64,000 bases of DNA, taken from positions 62,001-126,000 of the forward strand of contig NZ_JAMGBF010000023.1 of assembly GCF_023516615.1 (NCBI RefSeq), given 5' to 3'. This stretch comes from Streptomyces panaciradicis. GTDB taxonomy: Bacteria; Actinomycetota; Actinomycetes; Streptomycetales; Streptomycetaceae. Position numbers and translations under genes: made by a program. The notes below the pieces were generated by a model. It was not told the DNA's origin. It made no database searches and was given only the letters and a program-made list of their open reading frames with translations. Positions 26,767-35,027 of the stretch are shown piece after piece; the stretch's first letter is position 1; each line of letters starts with the position of its first letter.

Positions 26767-27285
26767 TCAGTGGACGACTTCCGGTTCGAGGGTCACGGGT
26801 CTGGCCGGGGGACCTTCGTCGAGCAGTCGGCTCAGCAGCTCGGCGAGTCTGGTCGGATACACCGTCTCATGTGCCCGGGTCAGTTCCGCACACGTCCACC
26901 ACCGGGCACCGGCCACGCTGCGCCGCTCCAGCTCCGTCAGGGCCGTCGCCCGCGTCGCCGTCTGCGCCGTACGGGCCAGGTAGTACCACTCGTCCTGGTC
27001 CCAGCGGCGGCCGGCGAACGGGAACGAGCACCTCCGCCGCCACAGCACCGGCCCGAGCTCGACCTCGGTGATCCCGGTCTCCTCGGCGAGTTCCCGCAGG
27101 GCGGCCTCTTCACGAGTCTCCGCGCCCTCCAGTCCGCCGCCGGGCGTGAACCACCAGTCGTCGGCCGGATCGTCCGGTTCGTGACCGTGCAGGAGGAGGA
27201 TGCGGTCGTCGGGGTCGAGCAGGACGACCCGGGCCACCTTGCGCAGCCCCTGCGGGGAGACATCGTGGGTCACCTCAGCGGGCAC
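26767..27285 (-). CDS. NUDIX hydrolase
   Basis: 172 residues. The NUDIX box is complete: GGGLEGAETREEAALRELAEE then TG (GX5EX7REUXEEXGU). It hydrolyses a nucleoside diphosphate derivative; which one cannot be told. The GTG at 27285 overlaps the upstream signal peptidase gene by 11 bases, so they are coupled; the GTG at 27273 is an alternative. In S. lividans, sipZ is reported as the first gene of an operon with unrelated genes, and this layout agrees. Confidence 0.9.
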   Translation of the reverse strand: MPAEVTHDVSPQGLRKVARVVLLDPDDRILLLHGHEPDDPADDWWFTPGGGLEGAETREEAALRELAEETGITEVELGPVLWRRRCSFPFAGRRWDQDEWYYLARTAQTATRATALTELERRSVAGARWWTCAELTRAHETVYPTRLAELLSRLLDEGPPARPVTLEPEVVH

Positions 27286-28051
27286 CCACGGGCTCCGTCC
27301 GGGTACGGGCGCGGCGGTTGCCCAGCCGCTTGGCGATCGGGCCGTAGGCCCCTCCGCCGAGAACCAGCACGCCGCCCACGACGATGAGGGTGACGATGAG
27401 CTTCAGCGGTCCCGGCGTGGACAGCGCGCCGAGCGCCTCGAAGCCGGTCGGGCGCCCCAGCATGCCCTTCGCAGGCCAGACGACGGCGTCCACGCGGGCG
27501 GTCACGGCGGAGCGCGCCACGGTGCCCTGGGCGGCGTCGCTGAGGTGGGCGGAGGAGTCCAGGGAGCCGGAGCGCTCGTCGCCGAGCAGGAACAGGCGGC
27601 CCTGGGGGACCTTCACGGTCGGGATCTTCTTGTCCTCGGCGGCGGCGCCCTTGAGGTAGCCCTCGTCGATCTGCTTGCCGTTGACGGTCAGCTTGCCGTC
27701 GGTGCAGCAGGAGACGGTGTCACCGCCGACGGCCACCACACGCTTGACGACGGAGGCGTTGGTCACCCAGGTCTTGTCGTTGAAGACGACGACGTCGCCC
27801 CGGCGTACCTCGCTGCCGTCGACACGCTCGGCCAGCACCCGGTCACCGGCGTCGATGGTCGGAGTCATCGAGGTGGTCGGCACCGTGTACGGCCGGTACA
27901 CCACCGCTCCCCAGCCGAATCCGCCGAGGAACAGCACGATGCCCAGTGCGACGGCCAGTCCGGACAGTCGCTGTCCGGCCTTGCTGCCCACCGGGCCCGT
28001 GCTCTTGCCACCGCTGCGCGGTGCCGTACGTGTCGTGCTCTCGCCACCCAT
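27275..28051 (-). CDS. sipZ: Type I signal peptidase, SipZ-like
   Basis: 258 residues. N-terminal membrane helix (about 33-55), then the catalytic serine in TTSMTPT and the lysine base in VVKRVVAVGGDTV; a GDERSGSLDSS box and a second helix near the C-terminus follow. The enzyme cuts signal peptides on the outer face of the membrane. Last of four tandem signal peptidase genes and the most divergent. The symbol is by order and length against the S. lividans sipWXYZ cluster, from memory. Confidence 0.85.
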   Translation of the reverse strand: MGGESTTRTAPRSGGKSTGPVGSKAGQRLSGLAVALGIVLFLGGFGWGAVVYRPYTVPTTSMTPTIDAGDRVLAERVDGSEVRRGDVVVFNDKTWVTNASVVKRVVAVGGDTVSCCTDGKLTVNGKQIDEGYLKGAAAEDKKIPTVKVPQGRLFLLGDERSGSLDSSAHLSDAAQGTVARSAVTARVDAVVWPAKGMLGRPTGFEALGALSTPGPLKLIVTLIVVGGVLVLGGGAYGPIAKRLGNRRARTRTEPVGAR

Positions 28052-28165
28052 GGACCCGCACCCTACCCGGCGGTACCTGACCCGGTCAGCCCCTCCGGGG
28101 CGCACCCTGGTCACAACTGCACCAGGGCTTCACCAAGCCGCCGCGGCGCGGGTCCGCGGAGGGGT

Positions 28166-29146
28166 TCAGCGGGTTTCGGCCACCGAGGTCTTCCTGCGGC
28201 GCCACAGGGCGAGTGGCAGGACGCCGACGAGGGCGACGGCGTTCGGTGCGACCGTGAGGGCGGCGGAGGCCGAGGACTTGTCGTTGATGCCGGTCTGGTC
28301 GAAGGTGTCCGGGATCGGCAGGGTGTCCCAGCGGTTGATCGGCCAGGCGATGACGATGGCGCGGCCCACGACGTCCTTCACCGGGACCATGCCGTGGTGC
28401 TTGTCGTTCTGGTTGTAGCGCGAGTCGCGCGAGTTCTGGCGGTGGTCGCCCATGACCCAGATGTAGCCCTTGGGGACCTTCACCGAGAACTGGCCGCCCT
28501 GGTCGTCGACGCTGCACGGGGTGTTGCCGGCGTAGACGAAGGACTTGTCGTTCAGCGCCTTGCCGTTGACCTTCAGCGGGCCGGTGCCCTTGCAGGAGAC
28601 CGTGTCGCCGCCGACGCCGATGACGCGCTTGATGAGGTCCTTCTCCTCGGCGGACGGCATCAGGCCGATCCAGCTGAGGACCTTCTGCACCGGGTTCGGG
28701 TTGGGCGTCGGCTCGCCGGCCAGCCAGTTGTCCGGGTCGTGGAAGACGACGACCTCGCCGCGCTGGGGCTTGGAGCCGAACCAGGGCGTGAGCTTGTCGA
28801 CCAGGACGCGGTCGCCCTGCTGGAGGGTGTTCTGCATCGAGTCCGAGGGGATCGAGAACGCCTGCACCAGGAAGGTCTTGATCAGCAGCGCCAGGACGAG
28901 GGCGATGCCGATCAGGATGGGCAGCTCCTTCCAGAAGGAGCGCTGCTTCTTCGGCGCGGGCGCCGAGTCGCCCGGTCCCTCGCCGTCGGTCCTGGTCTGC
29001 TCGCCGGGCATGGTGCCGTCCTCGCCGGTACCGGAGTCACTCCCGGAGGTCACGGCGCTGTCCGCGGCCGGGACGGCTTCCGCGGGGCGTCCGCGATGCT
29101 CCTCGCCGTCGTGTCCGGACCGTGCGCCAACCGCCACATCCCCCAC
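28166..29146 (-). CDS. sipY: Type I signal peptidase, SipY-like
   Basis: 326 residues. An acidic, disordered N-terminus (about 1-70) precedes a membrane helix (PILIGIALVLALLIKTF), then the catalytic Ser in SIPSDSMQNT, the Lys in LIKRVIGVGGDTV and MGDHRQNSRDSR. A C-terminal membrane helix follows. The GTG at 29146 has a strong GAGGAG site 5 bases upstream but lies within the 3' end of the previous gene (110-base overlap). An ATG at 29011 with GAGGA upstream would remove the overlap. Symbol assigned by gene order. Confidence 0.85.
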   Translation of the reverse strand: MGDVAVGARSGHDGEEHRGRPAEAVPAADSAVTSGSDSGTGEDGTMPGEQTRTDGEGPGDSAPAPKKQRSFWKELPILIGIALVLALLIKTFLVQAFSIPSDSMQNTLQQGDRVLVDKLTPWFGSKPQRGEVVVFHDPDNWLAGEPTPNPNPVQKVLSWIGLMPSAEEKDLIKRVIGVGGDTVSCKGTGPLKVNGKALNDKSFVYAGNTPCSVDDQGGQFSVKVPKGYIWVMGDHRQNSRDSRYNQNDKHHGMVPVKDVVGRAIVIAWPINRWDTLPIPDTFDQTGINDKSSASAALTVAPNAVALVGVLPLALWRRRKTSVAETR

Positions 29147-30167
29147 GCCAACTCCTCACTCTGTGCCGCCGCCTGCCCCATGCGCGGCGCAGGCCCACCA
29201 CTCCCATAACGAGCGGGAGTTCCGCAGGGCTCGGGAGCTGGATCGCTGTCTTCAGATCGTCTGGGGCAACCCTATGCGACAGCCCGGGCGCCGCGGTCGT
29301 CCCCGACACGGAGTTGGAAACGGAAGCGAAAGTTTTAGGTTCGTCGAGCGAGGTCCAGTGGCCGAGGGGCCAGGCGATGACCTTGGCCCGGCCCACCACG
29401 GAGTCGACGGACACGGTGCCGCCGTAGGCGGTGTTCATGTGGGCGCGGGAGTCCGCGGAGTTGCCGCGGTGGTCGCCCATCACCCACAGCCGCCCCTGGG
29501 GGACGGTGATGTCGAACTGCTGGGTCGACGGCGCGTTCCCGGGATACAGGTAGTCGCCCTCGGTCAACGGCACGCCGTTGACGGTCACCCGGCCTTGCGC
29601 GTCGCAGCACTTGACGTGGTCGCCGCCGACCCCGATGACCCGCTTGATCAGGTCCTTGTCGTTGGCCGACGGCAGCAGGCCGATGAAGGTGAGCCCTTCC
29701 TTGATCTGCTTGACGACGACGGGGTCGTCCTTCGTCGTGGTGGTCTGTTCGCCCGCGAGCCAGCCGCCGGGGTCCTTGAAGACGACGACGTCGCCGCGCT
29801 CGGGCTTGGAGCCGAACCACGGCGTGAACTTGTCCACCAGGACGCGGTCGCCGATGCGGATCGTCTGCTCCATGGACCCGGAGGGGATGACGAACGCCTG
29901 CACCAGGAACGTCTTGAGGACGAGCGCTATCAGGACGGCCACGCCGACGAGGAGGGGTATCTCCTTGACCGCGCTGCGCCGGCGCTTGCGTTTGACCTTG
30001 CGCTGCAGCTTGCGCCGCTCGGCGCGGGTGCGGCCGCCGCTGGGCGCGGAGCCCGACGCCGGGCCGGAGGTGCGGCGGGAGCCGGTGGGCAGCAGGTTCT
30101 CGGTGCCGAAGGTGCCGTGGCCGCCGCCGCCCGGCTCGGGACGGCGCGGTTTGCCGCGGTTACCCAT
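29037..30167 (-). CDS. sipX: Type I signal peptidase, SipX-like, with overlapping Arg-rich tail
   Basis: 376 residues. N-terminal basic region (RKLQRKVKRKRRRSAVK), a membrane helix (about 70-92), catalytic Ser in VIPSGSMEQT, Lys in LIKRVIGVGGDHV and GDHRGNSADSR. A short C-terminal helix is followed by about 45 Arg/Gly/Trp-rich residues with no resemblance to the family, encoded in the region overlapping the start of the next gene. That tail may reflect a recent frameshift or lost stop. The ATG at 30167 lies within a few bases of the previous stop codon. Confidence 0.8.
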   Translation of the reverse strand: MGNRGKPRRPEPGGGGHGTFGTENLLPTGSRRTSGPASGSAPSGGRTRAERRKLQRKVKRKRRRSAVKEIPLLVGVAVLIALVLKTFLVQAFVIPSGSMEQTIRIGDRVLVDKFTPWFGSKPERGDVVVFKDPGGWLAGEQTTTTKDDPVVVKQIKEGLTFIGLLPSANDKDLIKRVIGVGGDHVKCCDAQGRVTVNGVPLTEGDYLYPGNAPSTQQFDITVPQGRLWVMGDHRGNSADSRAHMNTAYGGTVSVDSVVGRAKVIAWPLGHWTSLDEPKTFASVSNSVSGTTAAPGLSHRVAPDDLKTAIQLPSPAELPLVMGVVGLRRAWGRRRHRVRSWRGGCGGWRTVRTRRRGASRTPRGSRPGRGQRRDLRE

Positions 30168-30867
30168 GGCCACCGCCGGCCGTCGGGGACGCGGCGGGCA
30201 CGCGCGCGTAGGCGCCCGGCCGCTGCAGGCGGCTCCAGTAGGCGGTGGGCCAGACGATCCAGTCGGCCCGTCCGATGACGTCGGAGACCGGGATCATGCC
30301 GCCGCCGGGCGAGCCCAGGTGGTCGCGGGAGTCGCGGGAGTCGCTGCGGTGGTCGCCGAGGACGAAGAGGGTGCCGTCGGGCACGACGACGTGGAAGGGA
30401 ACCGTCGAGGGGCTGTCCCCGGGGTACAGGAACGCGGACTCGTCGACCGACCGGCCGTTCACCTCGATCCTCCCCTCCTTGTCACAGCAGACCACCCGGT
30501 CTCCCCCTACTCCCACGACGCGCTTGATGTAGTCGGCGTTCCCGAAATACCCACTTCCGTCGAACACCACAACATCGCCGCGCCGCGGCTCGGCACCGAA
30601 ACGGTACGCCAACTTATTTACGAGAACGCGGTCCCCGATCCTCAATCCGTCTTCCATGGATCCGCTGGGAATCTGGAAGGGCTGGACCACGAAAGCGTTG
30701 AGGATCAGCAGGAACACCAGGCAGACCAGCAGGGTCAGGGAGATCCGCCCGCCGGGCAGCCACTGGGTGATCCGCGCCACCAACGCGAAACGCGACCGTT
30801 CCTCCGCGGCCTTGGGTGCAGGGCGGGAGGAGCGGTCGCGCTCCGTGTGCTGTGCTTCGGTGTCCAT
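30160..30867 (-). CDS. sipW: Type I signal peptidase, SipW-like
   Basis: 235 residues. Cytoplasmic N-terminus of about 40 residues, a membrane helix (LTLLVCLVFLLILNAFV), catalytic Ser in QIPSGSMEDG, Lys in YIKRVVGVGGDRV, and GDHRSDSRDSRD. It has no clear C-terminal helix, unlike the X and Y types. First of the four-gene cluster, and its stop codon overlaps the next gene's start region. It lies 46 bases after rplS. Confidence 0.87.
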   Translation of the reverse strand: MDTEAQHTERDRSSRPAPKAAEERSRFALVARITQWLPGGRISLTLLVCLVFLLILNAFVVQPFQIPSGSMEDGLRIGDRVLVNKLAYRFGAEPRRGDVVVFDGSGYFGNADYIKRVVGVGGDRVVCCDKEGRIEVNGRSVDESAFLYPGDSPSTVPFHVVVPDGTLFVLGDHRSDSRDSRDHLGSPGGGMIPVSDVIGRADWIVWPTAYWSRLQRPGAYARVPAASPTAGGGHG

Positions 30868-30912
30868 CGGGGCGGAATGCTATCCGGCCCCGATGTGAAC
30901 ACCCGCGCGAGC

Positions 30913-31263
30913 TCAGCTGTCGCGCTTCTCCTTGATCTTCGCCGCCTTGCCGCGCAGCTCGCGCAGGTAGTACAGCTTGGCGCGACGCACGTCACCGCGG
31001 GTGACGAGCTCGATCTTCTCCACGATCGGGGTGTGCACCGGGAAGGTGCGCTCGACGCCGACGGAGAAGGAGACCTTGCGGACCGTGAAGGTCTCGCGGA
31101 CACCGGCGCCCTGGCGGCGGATCACCACGCCCTTGAACTGCTGCACACGGGAGCGGTTGCCCTCGATGACGCGGACGTGGACGTTGACGGTGTCACCCGG
31201 GCGGAAGGCCGGGATGTCGCTGCGCAGCGACGCGGAGTCGACGGTGTCGAGCAGGTGAGACAT
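30913..31263 (-). CDS. rplS: 50S ribosomal protein L19
   Basis: 116 residues: [42 protein letters not shown] split by [10 protein letters not shown], and ending [19 protein letters not shown]. Full length. ATG 31263 is the family start; a longer frame begins at 31290. L19 sits at the 30S-50S interface. It follows trmD, as in most bacteria. Confidence 0.97.
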   Translation of the reverse strand: MSHLLDTVDSASLRSDIPAFRPGDTVNVHVRVIEGNRSRVQQFKGVVIRRQGAGVRETFTVRKVSFSVGVERTFPVHTPIVEKIELVTRGDVRRAKLYYLRELRGKAAKIKEKRDS

Positions 31264-31346
31264 TTCGTCTGCTTTCTTCGCTGATGCCACAGGTCATCAA
31301 CGGGAGCTAGGTGCTACAGGAGGATGCTGTCCGTGTCGGGGCGGGC

Positions 31347-31386
31347 GTCGTGTCCCCCTGTGGCAGGGGCGCGCGCCGGACGACGC
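31347..31386 (-). terminator. Hairpin in the trmD-rplS spacer
   Basis: CGTCGTGTCC pairs with GGACGACG on either side of a GC-rich inner hairpin. It may be an attenuator or a leader structure for rplS. Confidence 0.4.
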
Positions 31387-31397
31387 ACAACAGCGGC

Positions 31398-32231
31398 CTA
31401 TTCTTCCACGCCCTCGGTCCTGCGCCAAAATCGCCCGTACGGCTCGCCCTCCGGGTCGGGCGTCCAGCCCAGGATGGAGAGCATCTCGCGGTCCTTCTTG
31501 TCGAAGGCCTTGGGGTCGCAGCGCTCGATGAGGTCGGGCCGGTGGGCCGTCGTACGCCTGAGGGCCTCGTCGCGGCGCCAGCGGGCGATCTTCCCGTGGT
31601 GGCCGCTGAGCAGCACCTCCGGGATGCCGCGGCCGCGCCACTCGGGCGGCTTGGTGTAGACGGGGCCCTCCAGGAGGTTGGCCATGGCGCCGGGTGCGAA
31701 GGAGTCGTCGCGGTGCGACTCGGCGTTGCCGAGGACGCCGGGCAGCAGCCGGGCCACGGCCTCCGTGATCACCAGGACGGCCGCCTCGCCGCCGGCGAGG
31801 ACGTAGTCGCCGATGGACACCTCGTAGACGGGCATCCGGGTCGCGTACTCGTCGATCACCCGCCGGTCGATGCCCTCGTAGCGGGCCGGCGTGAACACGA
31901 GCCAGGGCCGCTCGGAGAGTTCGACGGCCAGCTCCTGGGTGAAGGGGCGGCCGCTGGGGGTGGGGACGATCAGCGCGGGCGCGCGGGAGCCCGTCTCGTA
32001 GCCGTCGGCGAGGACGGCGTCCAGGGCGTCGCCCCAGGGGTCGGTCTTCATGACCATGCCCGGGCCGCCGCCGTAGGGGGTGTCGTCGACGGTGTTGTGG
32101 CGGTCGTGGGTCCACACGCGCAGGTCGTGCACCTGGACGTCGAGCTGACCACGCGCGCGTGCCTTGCCGACGAGGGAGACGTTCAGGGGGTCGAGGTACT
32201 CGGGGAAGATCGTGACGACGTCGAGGCGCAT
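31398..32231 (-). CDS. trmD: tRNA (guanine-37-N1) methyltransferase
   Basis: 277 residues. MRLDVVTIFPEYLDPL and DDTPYGGGPGMVM open the protein. The SAM-binding trefoil knot has YEGIDRRVID and VSIGDYVLAGGEAA. The C-terminal domain carries tRNA-binding residues. It methylates G37 next to the anticodon, preventing +1 frameshifts; dimeric and essential. It lies 3 bases from the rimM stop on the same strand, in the order rpsP-khpA-rimM-trmD-rplS. Confidence 0.97.
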   Translation of the reverse strand: MRLDVVTIFPEYLDPLNVSLVGKARARGQLDVQVHDLRVWTHDRHNTVDDTPYGGGPGMVMKTDPWGDALDAVLADGYETGSRAPALIVPTPSGRPFTQELAVELSERPWLVFTPARYEGIDRRVIDEYATRMPVYEVSIGDYVLAGGEAAVLVITEAVARLLPGVLGNAESHRDDSFAPGAMANLLEGPVYTKPPEWRGRGIPEVLLSGHHGKIARWRRDEALRRTTAHRPDLIERCDPKAFDKKDREMLSILGWTPDPEGEPYGRFWRRTEGVEE

Positions 32232-32234
32232 CGC

Positions 32235-32777
32235 TTACGACTCCTCCCGCGAGGAGACGACCTCGGCCCTGTCGTCGATCAGGCCGGGCGGCGGGGCGAT
32301 GACGGCCTTCTGCTCGGCCAGGTCGATCTCGGTGACGATCTCCTCGACGAAGGGGATCATCACCTCGCTGCCGTCCGGGCGCTCGACGATGAAGAGGTCC
32401 TGGGAGGGCAGGTGCGAGATCTCGGTGATCCGGCCGACCTCGACCCCGTCGGCCGTGACCACGTCGAGGTCGATGAGCTGGTGGTCGTAGTACTCGTCCT
32501 CGTCCTCGGGCAGCTCGTCCGGGTCGATCTCGGCGATCAGGAGGGTGTTGCGCAGGGCCTCGGCGCCGGTGCGGTCGTTCACTCCCTCGAACCGCAGCAG
32601 GAGCCGGCCGCTGTGGACGCGGCCGGTCTCGATGGTGAGGGGACCGGTGGAGGCCGGGTCGGTGGCCAGGACGGCGCCGGGGGCGAGCCGCAGTTCGGGC
32701 TCGTCGGTACGGACCTCGACGGTGACCTCGCCCTTGATGCCGTGGGCGCGGCCGATCCGCGCGACTACGAGCTGCAC
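32235..32777 (-). CDS. rimM: 16S rRNA processing protein RimM
   Basis: 180 residues: N-terminal RimM beta-barrel ([19 protein letters not shown]) and C-terminal PRC barrel ([12 protein letters not shown] through [17 protein letters not shown]). It binds S19 and helps mature the 30S head. GTG start at 32777. Part of the S16 operon. Confidence 0.96.
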   Translation of the reverse strand: MQLVVARIGRAHGIKGEVTVEVRTDEPELRLAPGAVLATDPASTGPLTIETGRVHSGRLLLRFEGVNDRTGAEALRNTLLIAEIDPDELPEDEDEYYDHQLIDLDVVTADGVEVGRITEISHLPSQDLFIVERPDGSEVMIPFVEEIVTEIDLAEQKAVIAPPPGLIDDRAEVVSSREES

Positions 32778-32860
32778 TTCTCAGGATCTCCTGTCATACG
32801 ACTACGGGCCGGGGACGGCCCAGTGGCCCTCCCCGGCCCGAGCCGGTGCTGCGTTCGGCG

Positions 32861-33100
32861 TCAGCGGACGTGGTCGACGTCGACGAGGTCGACGCGGACA
32901 CCACGGCCGCCGATGGCGCCCACGACGGTGCGCAGAGCGCGCGCGGTGCGGCCGTTGCGGCCGATCACCTTGCCGAGGTCGTCGGGGTGGACCCGGACCT
33001 CCAGGACGCGTCCGCGGCGCAGGTTGCGGGAAGCGACCTGCACATCGTCGGGGTTGTCGACGATGCCCTTCACGAGGTGCTCGAGAGCCTCCTCGAGCAT
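32861..33100 (-). CDS. khpA: KH-domain RNA-binding protein KhpA
   Basis: 79 residues, one KH domain with the GxxG loop as GRNG in DDLGKVIGRNGRTARALR. KhpA-like proteins bind RNA broadly and, with KhpB, affect cell size or division in Firmicutes. It lies 2 bases after rpsP, the standard place for this gene. Confidence 0.93.
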   Translation of the reverse strand: MLEEALEHLVKGIVDNPDDVQVASRNLRRGRVLEVRVHPDDLGKVIGRNGRTARALRTVVGAIGGRGVRVDLVDVDHVR

Positions 33101-33102
33101 GC

Positions 33103-33522
33103 TCAGGCCTCGGCCGACGCGGACTCGGCGGCGGCCTCGTCCTTCTTCTCCGCCTTCTTCTTCTGGGTGATCGCCTCACCCTTGCCCTCGTCGTCGCCAC
33201 CCAGGGCCTCGAACGACGGGCGCGCCTTCTTGGGCTCGGCGACGAGCAGCGGAGCCGGGGCGGGCTCGCCCTTGAACTTCTGCCAGTCGCCGGTCTTCTT
33301 CAGGATGGCGAGAACCGGCTCGGTCGGCTGCGCGCCGACACCCAGCCAGTACGCCACACGCTCGGCGTCCACCTCGATGACCGACGGGTTGTAGGTCGGG
33401 TGGTACTTGCCGATCTCCTCGATCGCACGGCCGTCACGACGGGTGCGGGAGTCGGCGACGACGATGCGGTAGTGAGGCGAACGGATCTTGCCCAGACGCT
33501 TCAGCTTGATCTTGACTGCCAC
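33103..33522 (-). CDS. rpsP: 30S ribosomal protein S16
   Basis: 139 residues: [20 protein letters not shown] and [20 protein letters not shown] are standard S16 motifs. The last ~45 residues are a charged, Ala-rich tail ([20 protein letters not shown]) typical of actinobacterial S16. GTG start with AGGAG about 10 bases upstream. First gene of the rpsP-khpA-rimM-trmD operon. Confidence 0.97.
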   Translation of the reverse strand: MAVKIKLKRLGKIRSPHYRIVVADSRTRRDGRAIEEIGKYHPTYNPSVIEVDAERVAYWLGVGAQPTEPVLAILKKTGDWQKFKGEPAPAPLLVAEPKKARPSFEALGGDDEGKGEAITQKKKAEKKDEAAAESASAEA

Positions 33523-33897
33523 GGGAGTGGGTTCTCCTGGAATTGACGTGGTTGGGCACGGCGAGATTGCCGCGTGGGGTTGCGGTACCCGAGTGCCCGA
33601 TGGACGCGTCAGCCGGAGGCGAGAGGGTTCCTGTGCGGCTGTCGAGTACAGCTAGCCATTGTGCCACACCCCGCGGCTCGCTTCGGACCGGCGGCCGCCG
33701 GCGCCGGGCATGCCGAAGCGGCGCCCGGCCCCGCATCCGCCGTCACGGCGTCGGCGCAGCCCGGCGCTGCCGGGTGCCGCCCGCGTCCACCCGTGCCGCT
33801 GAGTGCGGCGTGCGTGCTCGCGGGCGGCGGTCGGCTCGCCTGCCCACGGTGCCCGGATCCCGGCAGCCACGAGTTGCCGGCACTCCGAGGCGCGCGG
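33523..33897. other. 375-base gap upstream of rpsP
   Basis: No gene seen. It should hold the rpsP promoter and leader, and the 3' end of the SprT-like transcript. I could not pick out a confident -35/-10 pair or a terminator. Confidence 0.6.
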
Positions 33898-34494
33898 TCA
33901 TGCCGCCCCGACGACCTCCGGGATCCGGAACGGCTTGCCGCAGCCGCCGCAGACGATCGGGGCCTGGGCCAGGACGGAGGGGACGACCCGGACGTTGCGG
34001 CCGCAGTCGCAGACGGCCTTCACCCGCACGCCGCCCCCGGAGGAGCCGTGGCGGGCGGCGGGGCCGCGGAAGCTCTTCGGGGTGTCCGCCGCCGTCGCCA
34101 CCGTGTGAGCCTTCAGCGCGCGCTGGAGGCGGTCGATGGTCGGGCGGTAGCGGCGCTTGGCCTCGGGGTTGAGCGTGACCAGCGAGAAGCCGCTGCTGGG
34201 ATGCGGCTCCTCGGGGTGGTCCAGGCCCAGCTCCTCGGCGATGGCGAGGAATCGGCGGTTGTGGTATCGGCCGGCGCGGGAGGTGTCGCGCACGCCGCGC
34301 GCGGCGGCGATGCCGTGGACTGCCTCATGGAGCAGTCGCTCGAAGGAGAGTTCGTGCCCGCACGCGGACGACGACTCTCCGATCAGGGACTCTGGCGCGG
34401 CGAGATCGGGCAGCTCGGGGTGGTACCGCTGAATGTCGGCCCACGCCTGTGCCAGCTCCGCGGCGAGAACAGGTGGTGTCTGTGTCGTGCTCAC
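33898..34494 (-). CDS. SprT-like metalloprotease-fold protein with zinc ribbon
   Basis: 198 residues. The putative zinc site HEAVH (residues 56-60) lies in ERLLHEAVHGIAAARG, and a further H-N pair follows in GRYHNRRFLAIAEELGL, as in SprT/Spartan-like proteins. A C-terminal zinc ribbon (CDCGR ... CGGCG, about 162-186) could bind DNA. Spartan-type proteins remove DNA-protein crosslinks, but bacterial SprT homologues are untested. Monocistronic. The putative promoter upstream would give a leaderless or nearly leaderless mRNA. Confidence 0.85.
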   Translation of the reverse strand: MSTTQTPPVLAAELAQAWADIQRYHPELPDLAAPESLIGESSSACGHELSFERLLHEAVHGIAAARGVRDTSRAGRYHNRRFLAIAEELGLDHPEEPHPSSGFSLVTLNPEAKRRYRPTIDRLQRALKAHTVATAADTPKSFRGPAARHGSSGGGVRVKAVCDCGRNVRVVPSVLAQAPIVCGGCGKPFRIPEVVGAA

Positions 34495-34501
34495 GTAATG
34501 A

Positions 34502-34528
34502 CAACGAGCGGGGGTGCCGCTGTGTTCC
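34502..34528 (-). promoter_or_regulatory. Possible SigR-type promoter, near-leaderless
   Basis: On the minus strand GGAAC (34528-34524) and GTTG (34505-34502) are exactly 18 bases apart, the spacing of SigR (thiol/disulfide stress) promoters (GGGAAY-N18-GTT). Seven bases later comes the GTG start of the SprT-like gene, so transcription would begin at or near the start codon. Confidence 0.45.
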
Positions 34529-35027
34529 TATTCCGGGGCATCCCAAATAATTTGCACGTACCCGTCAGTTGCCGCTGATGCGTGGAGACGAGGGCGGGTG
34601 CGCTGATCTGCGGAGAAGCCTCACAGCTCGTACCAAGCCGGTACGTAGGGTGACGTACGCACCGGCACGTAGATCGTGTCCACGCGTCGGTGCGGCTGTG
34701 CTCCGCAGGTGCGCAAGAGGCGTTTCGGTCGCTCTCGACCCGGAACGGCTCTGCCTCGGTAAGCGCCCGCGGGGGCAGCGACGTTACCGGGCGCGCGAGC
34801 ACCCCCCGCCACCGGCCCGTCGGCGCAGAGCAGACACCCTACGGGCCCAGGTTGCCGGCATGTGAAATCTCGCCACTCGGGCGCCGAACCCTCAAGCAGG
34901 GGCCCACGAGCACTGGACGAGCGGTCGAGTGCGGAGTTACCTGGCATACGGGGGGAGTGCGAGCGCACGTCACGGGGGCCAGGAAAACGGGCACAGCTGC
35001 AACTCTCGGCGGATTGGGGCGCTTTTC
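34529..35027. other. Rest of the 533-base gap between the SprT-like gene and the methyltransferase gene
   Basis: No convincing gene. Short open frames here show no Streptomyces codon pattern. An AT-rich stretch (AAATAATTTG, about 34545-34554) stands out. The methyltransferase promoter should lie in its right part, but I see no clear match. Confidence 0.5.
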
